Assembly: GCA_019240405.1 (NCBI GenBank)
Contig: JAFAYL010000024.1
Coordinates: forward strand, 1-64,000
Direction of reading: 5' to 3'
DNA: 64,000 bases
Source: Acidobacteriaceae bacterium
GTDB lineage: Bacteria; Acidobacteriota; Terriglobia; Bryobacterales; Bryobacteraceae
Translations under genes and position numbers: made by a program
Notes under the pieces: generated by a model
The model's database searches: none
The model's input: the letters and a program-made list of their open reading frames with translations, nothing else
What the model was told of the DNA's origin: nothing
Shown: positions 1-7,553 of the stretch, piece by piece
How positions within the stretch are numbered: position 1 is the first letter of the stretch
How the letters are laid out: each line of letters begins with the position of its first letter

Positions 1-1
1 T

Positions 2-811
2 GGTTGGCTCAATCGCGCATTGCTGCCCGAGACTCATCCATCACCGCTCCGGGCGATTAGTTTGAGCGCCGACCTCCCGAGAAGCTTGCGCGGCAAGAAC
101 GAGGCTGTTGCGATTTCGAGCATAGGCGATTTTCAGGTCAGGGATGCGCGCGCTGCCGGCGTTTTTGAAAGCATGTACGGCACAACGTCCGATCGGGTGT
201 TAAACGGAACGGGCCGCGAAACGTTCGAGGCTATCAAAATCATGCAATCGCTGCAGCGGGCTACATACACGCCGTCAAATGGCGTGAAATATCCAGGCGG
301 GCATCTTGGCAAGAGCTTGCAACAGATTGCCCAACTCATCAAAGCGAATGTAGGACTGGAGGTGGCCTTTACCGACGTTGGCGGATGGGATACGCACGTC
401 AATGAAGTGGGCGCTCAGCCTCATGTCGGCCAGCTTGCGAACCTTCTGCGTGAATTCGGCGATTCACTCGCCGCGTTCTCGGAAGATATGGGAGACCGCA
501 TGGCCGATATCACAATTGTCACGATGTCGGAATTTGGCCGCACTGTCAAAGAGAATGGCAATCGGGGAACCGATCACGGGCATGCGAACGTGATGTTTGT
601 GCTGGGCGGTAGAGTGCGCGGGGGAAGAATCTGCGGTGATTGGCCGGGGCTGGAATCAGAGCAGCTTTACGAAGGACGCGATCTGAACGTAACCACTGAT
701 TTCCGCACGGTGCTTGCCGAGCTCGTGACGAAGCACATGGGGAATCGCCGGATTGGAAACATCTTTCCAGGGTTTGAAGCGTCAACGTATCGCGGCATAC
801 TCTCCGCTTGA
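2..811 (+). CDS. DUF1501 family protein, 5'-truncated by window edge
   Basis: C-terminal part of a DUF1501 protein. The reading frame is open from base 2 (GWLNRALLPETHPSP...), so the TTG at 20 in the ORF track is not the real start; the gene begins outside the window. Family hallmarks visible are 'VTMSEFGRT' and 'GTDHGHANVMFVLGG', which lie in the alkaline-phosphatase/sulfatase-like fold. Known of the family: usually Tat-exported and encoded next to a DUF1800 gene, which I would expect just upstream. Biochemical function is unknown. The 3' end overlaps the convergent galE by 30 bp. Confidence 0.9.
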   Translation, partial: GWLNRALLPETHPSPLRAISLSADLPRSLRGKNEAVAISSIGDFQVRDARAAGVFESMYGTTSDRVLNGTGRETFEAIKIMQSLQRATYTPSNGVKYPGGHLGKSLQQIAQLIKANVGLEVAFTDVGGWDTHVNEVGAQPHVGQLANLLREFGDSLAAFSEDMGDRMADITIVTMSEFGRTVKENGNRGTDHGHANVMFVLGGRVRGGRICGDWPGLESEQLYEGRDLNVTTDFRTVLAELVTKHMGNRRIGNIFPGFEASTYRGILSA

Positions 812-1783
812 GCGTTTCTGCCTGTTGGCGAAGCTCCATGCATCGCCGACGATTCGGTCCAGATCTGCGCGCGCGGGTTTCCATCCCAGTTGTTTCTGCA
901 ATTTTTGAGAATCTGCGACAAGACTTGGGGGATCTCCTTCTCGCCGCGGGCCGATCGTATGCGGGACCTTGTTTCCCGTCACTCGCTCAACGGCCTGCAA
1001 GACTTTCAAAACAGAATGGCCAGATCCGGTGCCTACATTGAAGACATCCGATTGACCATCGCGCAGCAGATGTTCAACCGCGAGAACATGCGCGGAAGCG
1101 AGATCGCTCACATGGATATAGTCACGAATGCAAGTGCCGTCCGGCGTTGGGTAATCGTCTCCGAAAAGAGTGATGGGTTTGCCCGTCAAGATGGCGCGAA
1201 GCATCAGGGGAATCAGGTGCGTTTCGGGATCATGTAGCTCCCCGAGGCCGGCCTGCGGTTCTGCGCCGCATGCATTGAAATAGCGCAAACTAACACTTCG
1301 GAACGCGCGGTAACGATCGAGCCACCCTAGGATTTTCTCGACCATGACTTTGGACTCGCCATACGGATTGATGGGCGCGAATGGCTCGGTTTCAGGGATC
1401 GGTACTCGTTGAGGAATGCCGTAGGCCGCGGCAGAAGAAGAAAATACGAGCCGCGTGATTCCGCAGTGCAACATCGCCTCGAACAGCGAAACGGAGCCGC
1501 TGACATTGTTCGCGAAGTAAACCTCAGGGACCTGAGTGGATTCGCCCACCGCAATATATGCCGCAAAGTGAATTACCGCTTCGACCCGCTCATCGCTGAG
1601 AACTTGTTTCAACCGCTCTGTGTCCCGGATGTCAACGACTCGAAGGAGCCCCTGCGGAACCATCTCCTTGTGCCCCCGCGATAGATTGTCGGCCACCACT
1701 GCCGAATGGCCGGCTTGTTCTAGAAAATATCGAGTGTGGGAACCAATGTAACCGGCGCCTCCGGTGACGAGGATGCGAGCCAA
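782..1783 (-). CDS. galE: UDP-glucose 4-epimerase
   Basis: Short-chain dehydrogenase that interconverts UDP-glucose and UDP-galactose with bound NAD, supplying galactosyl units for envelope glycans. The N-terminal Rossmann motif 'ILVTGGAGYIGSH' is complete, the active-site pair is visible as 'SSSAAAYG' and 'NPYGESK' (YxxxK), and the C-terminal GalE block 'FNVGTGSGHSVLKV' is present. I chose the TTG at 1783 (protein MARILVTGG..., 333 aa) because it starts where the family starts and has GGAAG 4 nt upstream; the ORF track's ATG at 1819 would add 12 unusual residues. It is divergent from the ABC operon and convergent with the DUF1501 gene. Confidence 0.93.
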   Translation of the reverse strand: MARILVTGGAGYIGSHTRYFLEQAGHSAVVADNLSRGHKEMVPQGLLRVVDIRDTERLKQVLSDERVEAVIHFAAYIAVGESTQVPEVYFANNVSGSVSLFEAMLHCGITRLVFSSSAAAYGIPQRVPIPETEPFAPINPYGESKVMVEKILGWLDRYRAFRSVSLRYFNACGAEPQAGLGELHDPETHLIPLMLRAILTGKPITLFGDDYPTPDGTCIRDYIHVSDLASAHVLAVEHLLRDGQSDVFNVGTGSGHSVLKVLQAVERVTGNKVPHTIGPRREGDPPSLVADSQKLQKQLGWKPARADLDRIVGDAWSFANRQKRSSGEYAAIR

Positions 1784-1862
1784 AGCACTTCCGAGTGTAA
1801 CGGATACGCCGCCGATCATCGCTCGCCGCCGGATGAATCATTGCGCATTAGATGCTAAAAAT

Positions 1863-2546
1863 ATGGCGCTCATTGATGTACGCAGCGTGGGCAAGATATA
1901 TCGGTCCGATGGCGCCTCAGTCACTGCGCTAAAGAATGTCTCGCTCGAGGTAAATGCTGGAGATTTTATCGCCGTCGTGGGCCGAAGCGGATGCGGGAAA
2001 TCGACCCTGCTCAACCTATGCGGCGCGATGGACTTTCCCACAACGGGCGAGGTGATAATTGAAGGCCGTTCGACCACGAGTCTCACAGACGCTGAGCTGA
2101 CGCGCATCCGGCGCGAAAAGGCTGGTTTTGTATTTCAATCTTTTCAGCTTCTGCATACCCTGAGCGCAGTGGAGAATGTCGAGTTACCGCTCCTGCTTGC
2201 TCGTAAACCAAACGCCCGGCAAACCGCCCTTGCGCGATTATGCGCTGTGGAGATGGAACAATACGCCGATCGTTTACCCCATCAGCTCTCAGGGGGAGAA
2301 CAGCAACGAGTCGCCATCGCTCGCGCCCTCGTGCACAGTCCACGTGTGATTCTCGCCGACGAACCGACCGGCAATCTGGATTCTGCAACGAGCCAATCTG
2401 TATTGAAGTTGCTTCTGAATTCGACCCGCGAGTTTGGTGTGGCCGTTATCATGGCAACGCACAGTACCGAGAATATCTTTGCGGCGAACCGAATTGTCCG
2501 GCTTCACGACGGACGCATCGAAGGAGCGATGAGCGGAGTTCGATGA
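1863..2546 (+). CDS. ABC transporter ATP-binding protein (LolD/MacB type)
   Basis: Cytoplasmic ATPase of an FtsX-type ABC complex, 227 aa. Motifs in order: Walker A 'GRSGCGKST', Q-loop 'FVFQSFQLL', signature 'LSGGEQQRVAIARAL', Walker B 'VILADEPTGNLD' and the H-loop 'MATHS'. This is the LolD/MacB/FtsE subclass, which drives conformational change in a permease rather than classic import. I chose the ATG at 1863 (MALIDVRSV) because homologues start there; the track's 1764 start adds 33 unrelated residues. Its TGA overlaps the ATG of the permease (ATGA), so the two are probably translationally coupled. Confidence 0.93.
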   Translation: MALIDVRSVGKIYRSDGASVTALKNVSLEVNAGDFIAVVGRSGCGKSTLLNLCGAMDFPTTGEVIIEGRSTTSLTDAELTRIRREKAGFVFQSFQLLHTLSAVENVELPLLLARKPNARQTALARLCAVEMEQYADRLPHQLSGGEQQRVAIARALVHSPRVILADEPTGNLDSATSQSVLKLLLNSTREFGVAVIMATHSTENIFAANRIVRLHDGRIEGAMSGVR

Positions 2547-5080
2547 AGACGCTCGGGCCTTTGCTCGTCAATTTGATCGTGCGCCCCATGGGCCGGGAGC
2601 GGGTCCGGACAGCGCTTACGCTCTTTGCAGTTGCCTTGGGAGTTGGAGTGGTAATCGCTATTGATCTTGCGGGTGCGGCGGCGGCCGGCAGCTTTCATTC
2701 TTCGTTGGAGTCGCTCGCAGGTAAGAGCACTCTAGTCTTGCATCAAACAGGCGGCATCGATCAGAGTCTTTTGGGACGGCTGGTTCAGTTGCCCTATGCC
2801 TTCGACTTCGCGCCGCGAATCGAAGATTTTGCTTCGATCAACGGCAAAGGCGAGGCGTTGCCGTTTCTGGGGCTCGATCTTATTGGCCATCCCGGACAGC
2901 ACGAGTTCCAGAATGATCGTCCTGATTCGGCCGCCCGGGATTTAGCTGGGGCGAATCCCGTCTGGGTAGGTCAACGACTGAAGCTGCGCCCTGGCGATCA
3001 GGTGAGTTTGCTGATCAACGACTCGATACATAGATTTACCGTGAGGGGCATTCTGAAGACGCGACGCGGCGAGATCGCGGAAAAGAACGCCATCGTCGCC
3101 GACATCGGGCTTGCTCAGCAGGTCACCGGGAGCGCGGGGAAGCTCGACAGCATCGATGTGACAATTCCGCCAGACCACTCCGTCGATTATTGGCGCGAGA
3201 TTCTGGCGAAAAACGTTCCGGCCGGAATCACTATAGATGACCAGGGCTCACGCACCGAGGAAAACCGGAAAATGCTTACGGCATTCCGCTCGAATCTGCG
3301 CGTGCTGAGCTACATAGCTTTGCTTGTCGGAGCATTCCTCATCTACAGCACCATTGAAGTCTCAGTCGTCAGGCGCAGAGCTGATATTGGCATTGTGAGG
3401 GCGCTGGGCGCTACAAGAAAAATGGTGGCGACCGCGTTTCTCGCAGAGGCGCTGGTTATCGGTCTTGTAGGAAGCGTGCTCGGCGTGGTGATCGGCCGCG
3501 TAATGGCCCAAGGCGCAGTCGCATTGATCGGAAGCACAGTGCAGTCGCTTTACGTAAGCAGCGAGCCGGCTCCAATTGCGCTTACCGGAGGGGCCATTCT
3601 CATCGGCATTGGAACCGGACTTCTGGTTTCCATGCTGGCAGCTCTCGCTCCGGCGATCGAAGCTTCACAAGTGGCTCCCGTAGAAGCGATGGCGCGCGGG
3701 CGCCAGGAATACATTACGATTACACGATCGGGGAAAAAAGTTGTGTGGGCCGCTGCAATGTTTGCAACTGCTGTGGTCCTTTCAAAGCTCCCTCCGTTAG
3801 AACGACAGCCAATTTTTGCCTATGCTGCGGCACTCCTGCTCGTCGCCGGCACGGCTTCGGCAATTCCCGCCACGGTGAGCTTTTTTGAAGGTGTTGCGAA
3901 GCGGGCCGTCTCGCTCTTGCTCGGTGTGGAGGGATCACTCGCGTTACATGCGCTTCGAGCATCGCTTGGGCGAACCTCTGTACTGACGAGTGCGTTGGCG
4001 ACCGCCGTGGCCATGAGTTCGAGCGTCGGAATTATGGTGGGCAGTTTTCGAGAGACTGTCTGGGTGTGGATGGAGGATCAGTTGAAAGCCGACTTTTATC
4101 TGAGCCCCGCTGGAAGGCCCGGCGCTGACCGTCATCCCACGATGGACCCAGGAATCGGAAGCGCAATTGAACGGCTCCCCGGTGTTGCTGCGGTGGATCG
4201 AGCTCGGTCCTACACGATCTCTTACGCCGGACTGCCAGCCACTTTGATGGGAGCCGAAATCAGCAAGGCCGGGAGCTCGCGCAATACGCGATTCATGCCT
4301 GGCCAGGATCGCAATAGAATTCTCGGCCAACTCGGGAGGGGCGATTACGCAATCATCAGCGAGCCTTTCGCGAATAAGCATGGCTTGGGTGTGGGGAGCG
4401 AGATTGTGCTTCCGTTGCGTGGTGGCAAACAAACGTTCAAAGTTCTCGGCGTGTATTACGACTATTCAACCGAACGCGGAATCGTCCTGCTCGATTGGCA
4501 CACTCTATTGAAGTACTTGCCGGATGCCGCTCCATCGAGCCTGGTTGTCTTTCTGAAATCTGGAGCTGATCCGGAGGCTGTTCACCGAGGCATCGATGGA
4601 GTGATTGCCGGGCGCCCCGTGATGGTCCTGACGAGTTCGAAATTACGGCGGGAGGGCATCGCGGTATTCGACCGGACGTTTCGCATCACGTATGCTCTGG
4701 AAGCGGTTGCCGTAACAGTAGCGGTCTTGGGGATCGCAGGAGCGCTCCTGGCCCTCGTGATTGATCGCCGCCGGGAGTTTGCGCTCGTGCGTTTTCTTGG
4801 AGGCGCGCAGGTGCAGATCCGGCGAATCATACTTTGCGAAGCAGGTCTGCTGGGCCTGCTCGCGAATGGCATTGGATTGGGACTGGGTACGCTGCTGTCC
4901 CTCCTGCTTGTGTTTGTCATCAATAAGCAATCGTTCGGATGGACCATTCAGTTTCATTGGCCGGTTGCTTTACTGCTTGCTGTACTCACGACGGTGTTTG
5001 TGGCAACTTTGTTGGCAGGTATCTATCCCGCGGGAGTCGCTACACGCATGAATCCTATTGAGGTGATCCATGAAGAGTAG
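2543..5080 (+). CDS. FtsX-like ABC transporter permease with two FtsX domains
   Basis: Inner-membrane permease of 845 aa partnered with the ATPase just upstream. One N-terminal helix ('LTLFAVALGVGVVIAIDLAG') is followed by an extracytoplasmic MacB_PCD-like domain, an FtsX three-helix block around residues 260-390, a second extracytoplasmic domain and a final FtsX block at the C-terminus; I count about ten membrane segments. This duplicated layout is shared with LolC/LolE-like and YbbP-type permeases that act on envelope lipids, lipoproteins or exported molecules. Start ATG 2543 overlaps the upstream stop (ATGA); the track start at 2240 lies inside the ATPase. The gene overlaps the AttH-like gene by 11 bp. 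Confidence 0.93.
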   Translation: MKTLGPLLVNLIVRPMGRERVRTALTLFAVALGVGVVIAIDLAGAAAAGSFHSSLESLAGKSTLVLHQTGGIDQSLLGRLVQLPYAFDFAPRIEDFASINGKGEALPFLGLDLIGHPGQHEFQNDRPDSAARDLAGANPVWVGQRLKLRPGDQVSLLINDSIHRFTVRGILKTRRGEIAEKNAIVADIGLAQQVTGSAGKLDSIDVTIPPDHSVDYWREILAKNVPAGITIDDQGSRTEENRKMLTAFRSNLRVLSYIALLVGAFLIYSTIEVSVVRRRADIGIVRALGATRKMVATAFLAEALVIGLVGSVLGVVIGRVMAQGAVALIGSTVQSLYVSSEPAPIALTGGAILIGIGTGLLVSMLAALAPAIEASQVAPVEAMARGRQEYITITRSGKKVVWAAAMFATAVVLSKLPPLERQPIFAYAAALLLVAGTASAIPATVSFFEGVAKRAVSLLLGVEGSLALHALRASLGRTSVLTSALATAVAMSSSVGIMVGSFRETVWVWMEDQLKADFYLSPAGRPGADRHPTMDPGIGSAIERLPGVAAVDRARSYTISYAGLPATLMGAEISKAGSSRNTRFMPGQDRNRILGQLGRGDYAIISEPFANKHGLGVGSEIVLPLRGGKQTFKVLGVYYDYSTERGIVLLDWHTLLKYLPDAAPSSLVVFLKSGADPEAVHRGIDGVIAGRPVMVLTSSKLRREGIAVFDRTFRITYALEAVAVTVAVLGIAGALLALVIDRRREFALVRFLGGAQVQIRRIILCEAGLLGLLANGIGLGLGTLLSLLLVFVINKQSFGWTIQFHWPVALLLAVLTTVFVATLLAGIYPAGVATRMNPIEVIHEE

Positions 5081-6173
5081 AGCGATCGCCGCATTCTTGG
5101 CGATGCTGCTCTCTGCGTCCGCCAGGCAATGGCAGCTTGCTTTGCCGGGTTGTCATTATCAGTTCCCACGCGATCATTTCAGCCATCCTGACTACGAAAC
5201 CGAGTGGTGGTACTACACCGGAAATTTGCGTGACCCCGGCGGACATCGCTTCGGGTTTGAATTGACCTTCTTCCGCGTAGCGGTCAACCTTCCCCAACAG
5301 ACTGTCCCCAGCGACGCGAGCTGGCGGCCCGATCAAATCTATCTTGCGCATCTTGCGCTGAGCGACATTGATCGGGGCGAGTTTTATCACACGGAGCGTC
5401 TCAACCGGGCAGGTCCTGGATTGGCGGGAATCGATTCATCTGAAGGCCGGTATTGGAACGGCAACTGGCAAGTACGCTGGGTCTCGCTCGAAACAGGAGA
5501 GCAAGAGCTGCGAGCCGTGTGCGAGAGATTTGCTATACATCTGGATCTCACGCCTGAAAAGCCATTTGTCATTCACGGAAGAAACGGCGTGAGTCAGAAG
5601 GGGGCCGAGCCGGGGCGGGCATCGCATTACATTTCGTTTACTCGCCTCCGCGCGTCGGGACAACTTGAATCGAACGGCGGCTCTTTTTCTTTGACCGGAC
5701 TTGCGTGGATGGACCACGAATTCTTCACAGGGCAACTTGGCAGCTCGGTAGCCGGATGGGACTGGTTTGCGATTCAACTCGATAATAACGAGGAATTGAT
5801 GCTTTATCGTCTAAGAAACAAATCAGGACAAGCGGATCCTTATTCGTCCGGAACTTACGTTGACGCGCGTGGCGAATCGCGGTTCCTCGATTCGTCACAG
5901 ATATCCTTCTCGCCGGGAGAATTCTGGCAAAGTCCGGTTTCCGGGGCTGCATATCCGGTGGCGTGGAAGATCGCAGTGCCTTCTCTCGATCTGGAATTGT
6001 CCGAACGCACTTCGCTCAAGGATCAGGAGCTGTTCAGCCGGAACAGCTATTCGCCGGCATACTGGGAGGGCGCGGTAACTTACTCAGGGCGCATCCACTC
6101 GCAGCCGGTCAACGGCGTGGGATATCTCGAGATGACGGGGTATAAAGAAACGCAGAAGGTGGGCGCGCACTGA
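5070..6173 (+). CDS. Secreted lipocalin-like (AttH/CrtC-type) protein
   Basis: Protein of 367 aa of the AttH/CrtC hydroxyneurosporene synthase-like lipocalin fold. Hallmarks are 'YETEWWYYTGNL' near residue 45 and the later 'LAWMDHEFFTGQL' block. A hydrophobic N-terminus (MKSRAIAAFLAMLLSASA) suggests export. It is the third gene of the ABC operon, overlapping the permease by 11 bp. Fusion or neighbourhood of AttH-like lipocalins with FtsX-type ABC genes is common, so it probably carries or binds a lipophilic ligand for that transporter (inference). There is no evidence of carotenoid genes here, so a CrtC hydratase role is unlikely. It ends 5 bp before the convergent ntrX. Confidence 0.88.
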   Translation: MKSRAIAAFLAMLLSASARQWQLALPGCHYQFPRDHFSHPDYETEWWYYTGNLRDPGGHRFGFELTFFRVAVNLPQQTVPSDASWRPDQIYLAHLALSDIDRGEFYHTERLNRAGPGLAGIDSSEGRYWNGNWQVRWVSLETGEQELRAVCERFAIHLDLTPEKPFVIHGRNGVSQKGAEPGRASHYISFTRLRASGQLESNGGSFSLTGLAWMDHEFFTGQLGSSVAGWDWFAIQLDNNEELMLYRLRNKSGQADPYSSGTYVDARGESRFLDSSQISFSPGEFWQSPVSGAAYPVAWKIAVPSLDLELSERTSLKDQELFSRNSYSPAYWEGAVTYSGRIHSQPVNGVGYLEMTGYKETQKVGAH

Positions 6174-6178
6174 TGCGC

Positions 6179-7543
6179 TCAATCTTTCGGCGCGATGCCA
6201 AGAGCTTTCATCTTGCGGTAAAGATTGCTTCGTTCGAGTCCCAATAGCTCGGAAGCGCGCGTCACGTTCCCGCCTGTTTCTTCAAGCTTTCGCAGAATGT
6301 ATTCGCGCTCGGCGGCTTCTTTTACATCGTGAAGACTGCCGAATCCATTCCAGGCTTTGGCTTGCCCCTTGCGCACCGCTTCGAGGGGTAGATGCCGGGC
6401 CTCAATCCGATGTTGCGGATGCAGAATGACGATCCGTTCCATTAGATTGCGCAGCTCGCGCACATTTCCCGGCCAATGATGGTTCATCAATGCCGCAGTG
6501 GCGTCCTCACTCAGCTCCTTCGGCTTGCGGCCATATGCGAGAGCAAATTCACGCAGAAAATGGTCCGCGAGCAGCGGAATATCTTCGACCCTTTCTCGTA
6601 ACGGTGGCACTGTGAAAGGAATCACGTTCAACCGATAGAAAAGATCTTCGCGGAAATTTCCCCGCTCGATCTCTTTCTCCAGATTCTTGTTCGTCGCAGC
6701 AATGACACGCACATCGACTTGAATGTATTGCGCCGTGCCTACGGGCTCGAAACGATGCTCATCCAGAGCGCGCAGCACCTTGGCTTGCGTCTTAAGGCTC
6801 ATATCGCCGACTTCGTCAAGGAAGAACGTACCACCATGCGCCTTCTGCAACTTGCCGGTCTTATGATCCGTGCTGCCATCCAAATTGGTTCTGCGATGTC
6901 CGAATAATTCGCTTTCAATCAAGTCTTCGGGCAATGCCGCGCAGTTCACTTCAACGAACGGCCCGCTCGAGCGCTGGCTGGATCGATGAATCGCGCGCGC
7001 TACCAGTTCCTTCCCTGTGCCGCTTTCCCCATAGATGAGTACCCGGCCATTGGTCCCGGCCATCAGCTTCAGTTGCTGACGCAGGGCTTTCATGGCAACG
7101 CTCTCGCCAATGATTTCGTGAGCACCCGCGTCTTCCCGAAGCCTTTGCAGTTCAAGGTCCATGCGCCGCTGTTGCACGGCGTTCTTCACAACAACACTGA
7201 CCTTCTCAATCGTAAGCGGCTTCTCGATGAAATCAAACGCGCCGAGCTTCGTTGCTTTGACCGCGGTTTCGATATTCCCGTGCCCAGAGATCATGATCAC
7301 CGCGGGCCGCGATGCCGCAGGCAGCTCCTGAATCTGCGATAACGTCTCCAGGCCATCCATGCCCGGCAGCCAAATGTCTAACAGCACCGCTTCATAGGAC
7401 TGGCGGGCGAGCTCCGTTAGACACAACTCGCCGCTGTTTACCACCGTGCACTGATAGTTTTCATCGCCGAGTACACCGCCTAACGATTGGCGTATGCTCG
7501 CCTCATCATCGACAATGAGAACCCTGGGACCGAGCGCCGGCAT
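6179..7543 (-). CDS. ntrX: NtrX-type response regulator (sigma-54 activator family, no GAFTGA loop)
   Basis: DNA-binding response regulator of 454 aa. An N-terminal receiver domain ('VLIVDDEAS', phospho-acceptor in 'AVLLDIWLPGMDG') is followed by an AAA+ domain with Walker A 'GESGTGKE' and Walker B 'GGTFFLDEVGD', then a C-terminal Fis-type HTH ('GNVTRASELLGLERSNLYRK'). The sigma-54-contacting GAFTGA loop is absent: after 'ESELFGH' the sequence reads 'RRTNLDGSTDHKTGKL'. Loss of this loop is, as I recall, typical of NtrX, so it may regulate without sigma-54. It lies 10 bp downstream of the NtrY-like kinase on the same strand and is surely its partner. Confidence 0.93.
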   Translation of the reverse strand: MPALGPRVLIVDDEASIRQSLGGVLGDENYQCTVVNSGELCLTELARQSYEAVLLDIWLPGMDGLETLSQIQELPAASRPAVIMISGHGNIETAVKATKLGAFDFIEKPLTIEKVSVVVKNAVQQRRMDLELQRLREDAGAHEIIGESVAMKALRQQLKLMAGTNGRVLIYGESGTGKELVARAIHRSSQRSSGPFVEVNCAALPEDLIESELFGHRRTNLDGSTDHKTGKLQKAHGGTFFLDEVGDMSLKTQAKVLRALDEHRFEPVGTAQYIQVDVRVIAATNKNLEKEIERGNFREDLFYRLNVIPFTVPPLRERVEDIPLLADHFLREFALAYGRKPKELSEDATAALMNHHWPGNVRELRNLMERIVILHPQHRIEARHLPLEAVRKGQAKAWNGFGSLHDVKEAAEREYILRKLEETGGNVTRASELLGLERSNLYRKMKALGIAPKD

Positions 7544-7553
7544 TTTTGGATCG

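Noticed and set aside
2240-2542. N-terminal extension of the FtsX permease ORF
   Set aside because: Lies in another frame of the ATPase gene; the ATGA overlap at 2543 is the natural start.
5436-5777. 113-aa minus-strand ORF inside the AttH-like gene
   Set aside because: Shadow frame; no recognisable domain.
5070-6173. CrtC carotenoid hydratase
   Set aside because: Fold is shared but no carotenoid genes are near and the ABC context favours an AttH-like ligand carrier.
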